Source of the DNA: Halioglobus japonicus
GTDB lineage: Bacteria > Pseudomonadota > Gammaproteobacteria > Pseudomonadales > Halieaceae
NCBI GenBank assembly: GCA_902705825.1
Contig: CACSIL010000045.1
Coordinates: forward strand, 33,667 to 79,607
DNA length: 45,941 bases
Direction of reading: 5' to 3'
Of the stretch, positions 18,435 to 24,967 are shown in pieces; the stretch's first letter is position 1; the number at the start of each line of letters is the position of its first letter. The notes beneath the pieces are model-generated. The model did not search any database and had not been told where the DNA came from. It was given only the letters and a program-made list of their open reading frames with translations. Made by a program: the position numbers and the translations under genes.

Positions 18435-19260
18435 GGTGCTCATAACCTAACTAAAGCTACTACCAAGTGAGAAAGTCGACTTTGGTGCGGCATTGAGCTA
18501 CCGCTCTTTCCTGCACCAACATTTCTTTGGCAAAGGGTAGGAGTTCTGCCACCGCACGTGACATCGATCTTGCTCATTAGCTGGTAGATCAAGCCGATTA
18601 TTTTCTCTAGCCGATCTCTTCTTGCTTTTGAGTGATAGCCTCAATTTCCACCTGTCTCTTGCGCTTTGCCTTTTCGGAACGCCAAATGACAAGCGATGGC
18701 TGCACCGCCCATTATGCTAAGCGAATAAATGAAAAGAACAAAAATATTGTCCGCTACTGAGTTATTGGAGGCAGTCTGAATGGCTTGTTGTAGTTCCAAA
18801 GCAGTCATACCATGAGTTCCCTATCCTCATCTGTTTTTCTTGCTGAACTGTCATGCTGACTAACGCTCTCTCTGACCCCGCTTTTCTCCTTTCTGAACAA
18901 GTGGTGTTTTGTTCCGGCGAGCTTTGTGCTGCTTAATGTGGCTGCCCTTTCATTGTATTGTCTGATCGAAAAGCCCGTAAATCAGCATTTCAGGGATAGA
19001 GTTCTAAGGCCAACGGCAGGCGCTTATTCAGCCGTTCCAGCTCTCTGAGAGGGATGCGGCCGTAAGCCACTGCAATTTAACTGATGTGTCCCCTAATCTC
19101 ACACTGAACAAATGACCCGACAGGGACTTTGAATCGTAACGTTCGCGCTGAGGCTCTTTAAGTAATGGCAAGCAAGATCAACTGACCATACATTCTCAGT
19201 AACTGAACAACGCGTAACAAACCCCGGGAATCAACATAAAGTAAACCTGTCCGCATTTGT
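18435..19260. other. Gene-poor 0.8-kb stretch with small broken frames
   Basis: Apart from one possible 55-residue membrane peptide (described separately), this region shows only gene-like fragments. One example is the minus-strand segment near 19005-19080, which reads VAYGRIPLRELERLNKRLPL and ends after a few more residues; it has stops on both sides and looks like the C-terminal end of a lost gene. No tRNA, intact mobile element or strong terminator was found. The stretch looks like an old insertion/deletion site between core genes. Confidence 0.4.
18641..18808 (-). CDS. Possible 55-residue single-TM peptide, perhaps frameshifted
   Basis: ATG at 18808 is preceded by AGGGA about 10 bases upstream and opens a 55-codon frame with a hydrophilic start (MTALELQQAIQTASNNSVAD) and one hydrophobic segment (FVLFIYSLSIMGGAAIACHL). 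After the membrane helix the neighbouring frame gives a charged helical tail (SEKAKRKRQVEIEAITQKQE) ending at 18607, which suits such a protein better than the actual end RKGKAQETGGN. A one-base frameshift near the CCGAAAAGG run is therefore possible. No family recognised. Confidence 0.3.
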   Translation of the reverse strand: MTALELQQAIQTASNNSVADNIFVLFIYSLSIMGGAAIACHLAFRKGKAQETGGN

Positions 19261-19857
19261 TCACGAGAGCGGCCTGAACAAAAGCGCGAGAACCAATACC
19301 GCGCTCGCTGTCGTCCATGAGCCGATGATTCGCAACGCAACCCTTTGCCAGGCCTGTTGTGCCATTTCGGCGACGCCGGCTACCATCATCAATAGCAGCG
19401 TCGCTCCCAGCCAGCAGCCGAGTAATGCGGCAAAAGTTTCGCGTCTATCCAGCCCGGTGACTCCGGAGTCCATGCCGACCAACAGGCCAATGAATGCGGC
19501 GATGACGGCCAGCGCACGCTCCGGCGGCGAACGCTGGGCCGCTACGCCGAGCCCGCAGAGCATGGCAAATAGCAGCAGTATCTCCTGAAACGGCAACGCG
19601 GGTTGCACTTCGAAGCCCGCAAGAAGGAGACCGGCCGCGAGTGCAAGTATGTATGGCGGGTAGGAAAAACGCATCGCCCGCATGCCGCGCTGGCCCAGCA
19701 TCAGCGCGAAAACAACCAGTGGCAGTGCGTGGGATAGCACCAGTAGGGGGTGTAGTATGCCCCCATAAAACTCGCCAATGCCGGTCATTGGGCTGTGTGC
19801 GAATGCAGTACCCGGCGTCGCGGCGAGCAACACCGCGTACAGAAAGCGGGGACGCAC
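19261..19857 (-). CDS. HupE/UreJ-like membrane protein
   Basis: 198 residues starting at GTG, directly after the stop of the preceding gene (TAAGTG). A signal-like N-terminus ends in AFAHSPM, leaving His near the mature N-terminus, and about six hydrophobic helices follow, with LHPLLVLSHALPLVV in the first. HupE/UreJ proteins are nickel or cobalt permeases with an N-terminal His motif and an HxxxxDH-like helix. This copy is more divergent than its neighbour: the first helix has LSHALP where the neighbour has GWDHVA. It may be the second half of a two-gene transporter. Confidence 0.75.
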   Translation of the reverse strand: MRPRFLYAVLLAATPGTAFAHSPMTGIGEFYGGILHPLLVLSHALPLVVFALMLGQRGMRAMRFSYPPYILALAAGLLLAGFEVQPALPFQEILLLFAMLCGLGVAAQRSPPERALAVIAAFIGLLVGMDSGVTGLDRRETFAALLGCWLGATLLLMMVAGVAEMAQQAWQRVALRIIGSWTTASAVLVLALLFRPLS

Positions 19858-20442
19858 TTAAAAAGCGCGCAGCAGGAATATGGCACCAGCCATCGCGATG
19901 ATGGCGCCACCTGCGCGAACGACTACCTGACCAGCGCGCCAGCGGCTGAGGAAACTGATGAGTATGCCGCATAAGTGCAGCAGGCCGGTGGCGAGCACGA
20001 ATCCGATGCTGAAGGCCAGTGGACTGACAGCATGCGGTAATTCAGTACCGTGTGCGTGGCCGTGGAATATCGCAAACACGCCAACGATTATTGCAGCTAT
20101 CCAGAGTGGTGGTCGGGCGGCCAGCAATACCATGCTCCCCAGTACCAGCGCGGACATGGCGATGCCAACCTCCACGCTCGGCAATGGAATTCCCGTTACG
20201 CCCAGTGCTCCGCCGAACGCCATCACCAGTGGAAATACGACGGGCAGAATCCAGATGGCAGAGCGTCCCAGCACCGCACCCCACAAGCCGACGGCCACCA
20301 TGGCGGCGACATGATCCCAGCCCAGCAGCGGATGCATAAAGCCACTGGTGAAGCCACCGGCAATGCCTTCGGCCTCGTGTGCATTTGCGCCAGTTGCACC
20401 AGCGAGTAGCAGCGTAAAAAGCAGGATAGTGTGTGCAGACAT
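19858..20442 (-). CDS. HupE/UreJ family metal permease
   Basis: 194 residues from ATG 20442, with AAGG about 11 bases upstream; the longer open frame adds a non-signal leader. A signal peptide ends at NAHEAEG, followed by SGFMHPLLGWDHVAAMVAVG, the family's metal-binding first helix, and FAIFHGHAHGTELP, the second conserved His motif. Six or seven TM helices are expected. Members import nickel or cobalt for hydrogenase, urease or cobalamin. No urease or hydrogenase genes are in the window, so the metal's use is unknown. It is co-oriented with and abuts the second HupE-like gene. Confidence 0.88.
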   Translation of the reverse strand: MSAHTILLFTLLLAGATGANAHEAEGIAGGFTSGFMHPLLGWDHVAAMVAVGLWGAVLGRSAIWILPVVFPLVMAFGGALGVTGIPLPSVEVGIAMSALVLGSMVLLAARPPLWIAAIIVGVFAIFHGHAHGTELPHAVSPLAFSIGFVLATGLLHLCGILISFLSRWRAGQVVVRAGGAIIAMAGAIFLLRAF

Positions 20443-20880
20443 AGTGACATAAACCTTGTAAGCGATTGTGCTCGAGAGGATACCCCAACAACCGGTTTCC
20501 TGCATGTGCGTCGCTCACGAAATAGGGCACTGAACACGCGGAGGTTTATCTCAAGGCTACGGCACTGTAATGCACCGGCACTTGCGACGTTTAGTCTTCC
20601 CCGCATGCGAGGGGAGCTAGCAAGGACAAGGCTGCGAGAAGAAATAGATCTGCCCCATTTACTCTATTGATACAGCAGGGTCCGAATGGGCGTGCCCTGA
20701 GCAGATGGCTCGTATGGCGCAGCAAAGGTCTGATTATGTGCAAAGACCTGAGCTGGTATCTATTTGGCAAGAAAATTGATCTGACTGCTGTTTGGTTGCG
20801 TAACTAACAATGGTTTCAAATTAATAGCGGTCGATGTTGCTAATGGCCCACGATGTGCAACGCACCAGGAGAACAAGACT
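20443..20880. other. Divergent intergenic region between the HupE/UreJ pair and folE
   Basis: These 438 bases separate two divergent units and must hold both promoters. I looked for a cobalamin riboswitch ahead of the metal permease and found no B12-box-like core. A GC-rich imperfect palindrome (CCCCGCATGCGAGGGG) lies near 20600. No small gene is convincing. Confidence 0.4.
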
Positions 20881-21561
20881 ATGGAATCAGTCCTTATGGA
20901 AACTGTGGTGACGCCTCCCCTGGCGATATCTGATGAAGCCAGGGTAGTGAGAGAGGCTTTGATAGCGCGAGGTCTGGAGACTCCCCTGTTAAGTAACGGT
21001 TTGAGTCGTGATCAGAAATACCAACGCATCAAGACGTCGTTTTCCGACATCGCGGAGGCGCTTGGCCTCGATTTGTCTGATGACAGCCTCTGCGAGACGC
21101 CGCACCGGATTGCCAAAATGTATGTCGATGAAATCTTTTCGGGGCTGGATTATGCTCATTTCCCAAAAGCTACCGCTATCGAAAACAAGATGGGCGTGGA
21201 TGAGATGGTGAAGGTCAGCGACATTTCCGTGATAAGCACCTGCGAGCACCACTTTGTGACTATCGACGGCTTGGCTGACGTGGCCTATATTCCCGCAAAC
21301 AAGATCATTGGGCTGTCAAAAATCAACCGCGTTGTACGCTTCTTTGCCCAGCGTCCGCAGGTGCAGGAACGCATGACCCAGCAAGTACTGGTGGCATTAC
21401 AAACATTGCTGGGTACTGAGGATGTAGCGGTTACCATTAATGCTGCGCATTACTGTGTGAAGGCCAGGGGGGTAATGGATGCCAATTCCACTACGCGAAC
21501 CTGCGCACTGGGTGGAAAATTCAAGACTGACCCGTTAACACGGGCAGAATACACCGCCTGA
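20881..21561 (+). CDS. folE: GTP cyclohydrolase I (type IA)
   Basis: 226 residues, normal length for the enzyme that converts GTP to 7,8-dihydroneopterin triphosphate, the first step of folate and tetrahydropterin synthesis. Zinc ligands are visible as C121-E-H-H124 and C192 in [29 protein letters not shown] and [11 protein letters not shown] complete the active site. AGGAG lies 9 bases before ATG. The stop overlaps the start of the next frame (TGATG), but that frame is a transposase relic. It seems to be a monocistronic housekeeping copy. Confidence 0.96.
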   Translation: MESVLMETVVTPPLAISDEARVVREALIARGLETPLLSNGLSRDQKYQRIKTSFSDIAEALGLDLSDDSLCETPHRIAKMYVDEIFSGLDYAHFPKATAIENKMGVDEMVKVSDISVISTCEHHFVTIDGLADVAYIPANKIIGLSKINRVVRFFAQRPQVQERMTQQVLVALQTLLGTEDVAVTINAAHYCVKARGVMDANSTTRTCALGGKFKTDPLTRAEYTA

Positions 21562-21801
21562 TGAGCCAGATTACCTTTAACATAACCGCTCGATCCGAGT
21601 CAGCCAGTGCGAGCGAATCAGCATCGGAAGGCGAAAGATCAATCAGCACAGTGTTTGCCGGTGAAACCGTGGGAATTAGAAAAGTTGATGACAAGATCTG
21701 GCTTGCCTGGGGGGCAGTTTTTTGGACTACGATCTGGATTCTTTGATGAGGAAGAGGGGCTGGTCGAGCCTGCTTCCAATGCTTCTATACCGGAACTGTA
21801 A
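21561..21801 (+). pseudogene. Relic of an IS481-like transposase C-terminus
   Basis: The frame starting at 21561 reads ISTVFAGETVGIRKVDDKIW around its middle, which matches the C-terminal end of one group of IS481/rve-type transposases (pattern STVFAGQxVGIREVxDKIWL-SFxDYDLGFFDEDEGRVEP). The continuation is split over three frames: SFLDYDL in one and GFFDEEEGLVEPASN in another, around a run of six G at 21709-21714 and the GATCTGGATT that follows. At least two single-base indels are therefore needed. No terminal inverted repeats or remaining catalytic DDE part were found. The family match is from remembered consensus. Confidence 0.65.
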
Positions 21802-21856
21802 ACTAAGTATCCAGTATTGGGTGTAAACCATGTCTCCGGGCAGGGTACTGATTAAT

Positions 21857-21868
21857 ATGGTCCGCCCT
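21857..21868 (+). repeat. Distal direct repeat of the tRNA-Arg 3' end (putative att)
   Basis: ATGGTCCGCCCT here is identical to 24842-24853 at the 3' end of the tRNA-Arg gene. The flanking ATTA, two bases further left, also matches. It lies just right of the transposase relic. Confidence 0.45.
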
Positions 21869-21869
21869 G

Positions 21870-22091
21870 TTGCCGGAGAAGCTATCGCGGCGCTCTGAAT
21901 TCGATTGGTTGTTCTATCATGCATCAAATGGTGAAACGCTGGAAGATGCGTATACCGGCATGGAGCGACTGGGAAAAATGATGATCGCATTCCCGGAGAT
22001 TTCTAGCAAGGAATGGTTAGCGAAGCATACACCATTAGTCCTTCTACATGAGGGCGCGCTTGAATCGATGGGTCTGGAGCTGCAAGTGTAG
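21870..22091 (+). CDS. Hypothetical fragment at the islet edge
   Basis: A 73-codon frame from TTG 21870 gives a protein-like sequence (SEFDWLFYHASNGETLEDAY, IAFPEISSKEWLAKHTPLVL). The frame extends only to a TGA at 21849-21851, through the putative att repeat, and there is no convincing ribosome site. It may be the C-terminal remnant of a gene cut by the insertion or a small gene with an unusual start. No family recognised. Confidence 0.3.
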   Translation: MPEKLSRRSEFDWLFYHASNGETLEDAYTGMERLGKMMIAFPEISSKEWLAKHTPLVLLHEGALESMGLELQV

Positions 22092-22236
22092 GAGCGTACT
22101 GCAGATATCGACAGTCAATTCCGGGAGGCTGCAGATTCCTATAGGTTGGCGGTGTCAACTTGCGATCCCCCCCGACCTCGCTATAAGCTAGAAGCAGACT
22201 TTAAGATCCGCTGAATGAGTCTTGTGAGGAAGGTTA

Positions 22237-23067
22237 ATGCAGATAATCGATGTTGAGACTTGGGAAGAGTTTGAAGCTAAGTTAGTCGAACTAGAGGCGC
22301 TGAGAGATGAGGCTTCCGAAAAACGTTATGGGGCGGCTTCAAAGTTATTATATCGAGGGCAGTCAAATAGCGAGTGGTTACTGGAAACCACACTAGAAAG
22401 GTATTGTAGTCTTAGCTGGACGGTTGGCAAATATGCGAGGTTAGTATCTTCGGCAAAGCCTGTGGTAGAAACGTTTACAAACAAGAAATGGGATGTGCCC
22501 GAATTTCCAATAGTAGAAAAGTGGGCGCTGGACTATGACAACATGCACGCTAAAGCGCTTCCTGGATATGAGTTTCTTGTCTACTTGCGCCATCATGGAT
22601 TTCCTTCTCCGCTTTTAGATTGGTCGATGTCGCCTTATGTGGCAGCGTTCTTTAGCTACGAGAGAACGACAGCAGATCGTGTTGCTATATACGTATACCT
22701 CGAAAGTACAGGAGCAGGGAAGGCCGATGGGAGTGGTATACCGCAGATTAGGTCAATTGGCCCTTATGTCAGCGCTCACCCTCGGCACTTCCTGCAGCAA
22801 AGTCAGTACACTATATGCGTTGATCATCAAGATACAGGTTGGCATTACGCCTTTCACGAGGACGTGCTCGATAAAGAACATGATGGACACCAAAAGGAGC
22901 AGGATCTTCTGTGGAAGATTACGATACCCGCCTCTGAGAGAATTAAGGTGTTGAAAAAGTTAGACGCATTTAATCTCAACGGCTACTCATTGTTGCAGAG
23001 TGAAGAGTCCTTACTTCAGATGATCGCATTGCGTGAAGTATATTTTTCCGAAAAATACGCCTTGTAG
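22237..23067 (+). CDS. FRG-domain protein
   Basis: 276 residues. The family's name motif appears as LLYRGQSNSEWLLETTLER (about 37-55) and the second hallmark as LVYLRHHGFPSPLLDWSMSP (about 114-133) followed by YVAAFFS. A C-terminal part (ERIKVLKKLDAFNLNGYSLL) closes the fold. FRG domains are of uncertain biochemical activity and are often found in prophages, plasmids and defence-rich islands. GAGGAAGG lies just before ATG. The codon use is visibly more AT-rich than the core genes. It is cargo of the putative tRNA islet. A defence or toxin role is inference only. Confidence 0.85.
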   Translation: MQIIDVETWEEFEAKLVELEALRDEASEKRYGAASKLLYRGQSNSEWLLETTLERYCSLSWTVGKYARLVSSAKPVVETFTNKKWDVPEFPIVEKWALDYDNMHAKALPGYEFLVYLRHHGFPSPLLDWSMSPYVAAFFSYERTTADRVAIYVYLESTGAGKADGSGIPQIRSIGPYVSAHPRHFLQQSQYTICVDHQDTGWHYAFHEDVLDKEHDGHQKEQDLLWKITIPASERIKVLKKLDAFNLNGYSLLQSEESLLQMIALREVYFSEKYAL

Positions 23068-23280
23068 GCGCGGTAGTCTGGGGCGTCTAGATATTTATTG
23101 CTGAACTCTTGTGGTTAACGGGCATATGCTATGCTCACTCTCTGTGGCAGCAAAGTATGTCACCGGAGTTCAAGCCTCTGGATGACGGTGGCAAATACAG
23201 ATTTTACCGCGTGCTACAGAGGTTTGCGGCATTGCGAGTCGGCGAGGCTAGGTTTTATGTCTGAAGCAATGAGGTTCGTT

Positions 23281-24090
23281 ATGAACGCTAATATAAGAAT
23301 TTTATTGGTCATTGGAATCGTTAGTTTATTGGCTGGTTGTAAGCTGGCAACTATCGTCACCACGGGCGGAGATGTGTTTTCTCTCTCAGATATACACAAT
23401 TGCTATGGTGGGAAGGTCTGTGAAATAGAGGTAACTGATACCACCTTCTCAGAATCATTCACTGCAATACCTAGAGCTGGCTATGCCTTTTCCCATTGGG
23501 CGAAAGGAGATTTCTTTTTGTGCGCAAACTCAACTGAGCCGACCTGTACCGTATCTAATGTGAATATGGCCGGTAATACACCTGCCGAGGCTGTCATTGC
23601 GTCAGACAAGATGTATTACATCATGCCTGTATTTGTTGGAAATGGTGAGAATATTGCCAAGTTGGAAGTGCGCGTTACAAGTGGTCCAGTTATGACAAAT
23701 AGTCGCAATGAAATACTTGGTCGCAGAGCTTTGCTTAACCAGAGCACAAACGTAGAATATGCACAGATCTATATCGAGGGTTATCCACTCCAGTTTTGGC
23801 TTTTTGAGATCGGTGAAGGTTGGAGCTATCGTATTGATTACGAATCTACCAACTGCACGGGTAAACCTCTGATGGCAAGGGATGCACAAACTGTCGTAAG
23901 TCGAGATTTCAGAGTCTATATCCAAGATACAAATGCAGTTCCGTTCCTTGCAACAAGAAGGTCTTATTGGAATTGGAGTGGAGTTCCAAAATGCACTCGG
24001 GTATCGACACCCAGCGAAAGCACTTACTATCAAGCAGTTTTGACTGATATTCAACTGCCAGATGGTAGACTATATGCGCGTGAGCTTTAG
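23281..24090 (+). CDS. Lipoprotein with a beta-repeat (InlB-B/Listeria-Bacteroides-like) module
   Basis: 269 residues. ATG at 23281 has GAGG 6 bases upstream and yields a compact lipoprotein signal ending in LLAGC (Cys 20); a longer open frame upstream lacks any signal logic. The first module, ESFTAIPRAGYAFSHWAKGD with paired cysteines (CYGGKVC, CANSTEPTC), resembles the divergent InlB B-repeat domain, a small beta-grasp module of surface proteins. The second half (ALLNQSTNVEYAQIYIEGYP, FLATRRSYWNWSG) is not recognised. It is probably on the cell surface or in the periplasm. It is co-directional with the FRG gene, with a gap of about 210 bases. Confidence 0.7.
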   Translation: MNANIRILLVIGIVSLLAGCKLATIVTTGGDVFSLSDIHNCYGGKVCEIEVTDTTFSESFTAIPRAGYAFSHWAKGDFFLCANSTEPTCTVSNVNMAGNTPAEAVIASDKMYYIMPVFVGNGENIAKLEVRVTSGPVMTNSRNEILGRRALLNQSTNVEYAQIYIEGYPLQFWLFEIGEGWSYRIDYESTNCTGKPLMARDAQTVVSRDFRVYIQDTNAVPFLATRRSYWNWSGVPKCTRVSTPSESTYYQAVLTDIQLPDGRLYAREL

Positions 24091-24280
24091 CGAACTATTT
24101 TAGTTACAGTCTCATAGCGTTGGAAGAGAAATCGGCTACCTCAAGTACCCAATAGCTCAATTGACACCAATTACTTTCCCTGTCCCCCAGCGGGCAGGTT
24201 AACGGGTTCGGTGCTAGGTACCCTAATTGGCGTATCGAAGCGCATGAGGGCGCAAAAGAACTGCTGATGCTAAAGCATCA

Positions 24281-24463
24281 TTAAACCTTAATCCCCTCCG
24301 TCAGCGGTATGACAACCGTCGTACCCACCTGCGAATATCCCACGAAAAAGCCGAAAGCGAAGCCAAGTAGTAAGCCGATGATCGCACCAGACCATAGAGA
24401 GCGAATTGCAAGGCGCGTGATGTCGCGCTAGATTTCTGCTTTTGATCGTCGGGGAGTTGTCAT
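24281..24463 (-). pseudogene. Small membrane-protein gene broken by an in-frame TAG
   Basis: From ATG 24463 the frame reads MTTPRRSKAEI, then a TAG at 24428-24430, then continues for 48 codons as RDITRLAIRSLWSGAIIGLL and a glycine-rich TM hairpin-like segment (LGFAFGFFVGYSQ) to a TAA at 24281. A single C-to-T change (CAG to TAG) would explain the break. Its start overlaps the stop of the preceding broken frame (TGATG), an arrangement typical of a coupled operon. No family recognised; stop-codon readthrough cannot be excluded. Confidence 0.5.
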
Positions 24464-24662
24464 CACTTCGCCAGCCGTAACAGCGCGGCCTTCATTATGG
24501 CGACCTCCTGCAGCAAGTCTTCTACGTCTAATTGCAGTTTGCTGGAGCGATTGTGGAGCGCTGTAATGGCCTCTGCAGCCTGAGCAAGGAAATCCCCAGC
24601 ACGGTTCTTCTTTGCTTCAGAGCTTCATATGCAAGGCTTGTGACCAGTTCTATGTAGTCCAT
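24463..24662 (-). pseudogene. Small helical-protein gene broken by a frameshift
   Basis: ATG at 24662 opens MDYIELVTSLAYEALKQ; the sequence then makes sense only in another frame (KKNRAGDFLAQAAEAITALH, then LQLDVEDLLQEVAIMKAALL) ending at 24463. Total length is 200 bases, not a multiple of three, with the shift near 24606-24620. The product would have been a ~66-residue coiled helical protein. It is the first gene downstream of the tRNA-Arg 3' end and precedes the nonsense-broken membrane gene. Confidence 0.45.
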
Positions 24663-24758
24663 CGGTGAACTATGTCACGGTAGGTTGAATAGGGCACTGT
24701 AGTGGGTGAATATTATTAACCGTGAGGGTTGTCTGCATGACGGGATTTCAAGCGCGCT

Positions 24759-24777
24759 GCAACAAATGCGCAACAAA
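24759..24777 (+). repeat. Two GCAACAAA direct repeats, 11 bp apart
   Basis: GCAACAAA occurs at 24759-24766 and 24770-24777, one helical turn apart, 65-84 bases from the tRNA 3' end inside the putative islet. Repeats like this could be arm-type integrase sites, but with only two short copies this is weak. Confidence 0.3.
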
Positions 24778-24841
24778 ATTGAAATTCTCGTCTAGTTGTG
24801 CATGCAGAAATAAAAATAAAGTGTTTAATATCAGTATTATA

Positions 24842-24853
24842 ATGGTCCGCCCT
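24842..24853 (+). repeat. Proximal direct repeat at the tRNA-Arg 3' end (putative att)
   Basis: ATGGTCCGCCCT covers the encoded CCA end and the 3' acceptor strand of the tRNA-Arg gene and is repeated at 21857-21868 in the same orientation. Confidence 0.45.
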
Positions 24854-24919
24854 TCAGGATTCGAACCTGAGACCTTCCCCTTAGGAGGGGGACGCTCTAT
24901 CCAGCTGAGCTAAGGGCGG
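24843..24919 (-). tRNA. tRNA-Arg (anticodon CCT)
   Basis: A 77-base cloverleaf with encoded CCA. The acceptor CCGCCCT pairs with AGGGCGG; the D arm is GCTCAGCTGGATAGAGC; the anticodon stem TCCCC/GGGGA encloses the loop CTCCTAA (anticodon CCT); the T arm is TCAGG-TTCGAAT-CCTGA. It decodes AGG, a rare Arg codon. tRNA-Arg(CCT) genes are well-known integration targets (argW in enterobacteria), which fits the repeat downstream of this gene. Confidence 0.97.
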
Positions 24920-24967
24920 TTTAAGGAGGCGCGAATTATTCCGGTTTGTCCCGGCAAAGGCAACCCG

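Larger units (their letters stand above)
21857..24842. mobile_element. Possible 3-kb islet integrated at tRNA-Arg(CCT)
   Basis: The segment lies immediately 3' of an intact tRNA-Arg gene, and at its far end a 12-bp sequence identical to the tRNA's 3' end (ATGGTCCGCCCT) recurs in direct orientation; allowing two mismatches, the match is 16 of 18. Inside are an FRG-domain protein, a lipoprotein and two broken small genes, all AT-richer than the flanking core. This is the geometry of elements inserted by tyrosine recombinases into tRNA 3' ends. No integrase or excisionase remains, and 12 bp is short for an att core, so the call is tentative. Confidence 0.45.

Noticed and set aside
20599..20614. 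GC palindrome CCCCGCATGCGAGGGG
   Set aside because: The pairing is imperfect and offset, it has no T-run and its position suits neither gene's end.
20443..20880. Cobalamin or metal riboswitch ahead of the HupE/UreJ pair
   Set aside because: No B12 box or other conserved riboswitch core could be found on either strand.
21709..21714. G6 tract as a phase-variation switch
   Set aside because: More than one indel is needed to restore the transposase frame, so decay is the simpler explanation.
24261..24283. TGATGC-TAAA-GCATCA hairpin after the broken membrane gene
   Set aside because: The stem is only six base pairs and is not followed by a T-run in the direction of transcription.
24722..24913. 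Plus-strand open frame reading across the tRNA region
   Set aside because: Its C-terminal part is the antisense translation of tRNA-Arg, a common spurious product; the cloverleaf explains the sequence.
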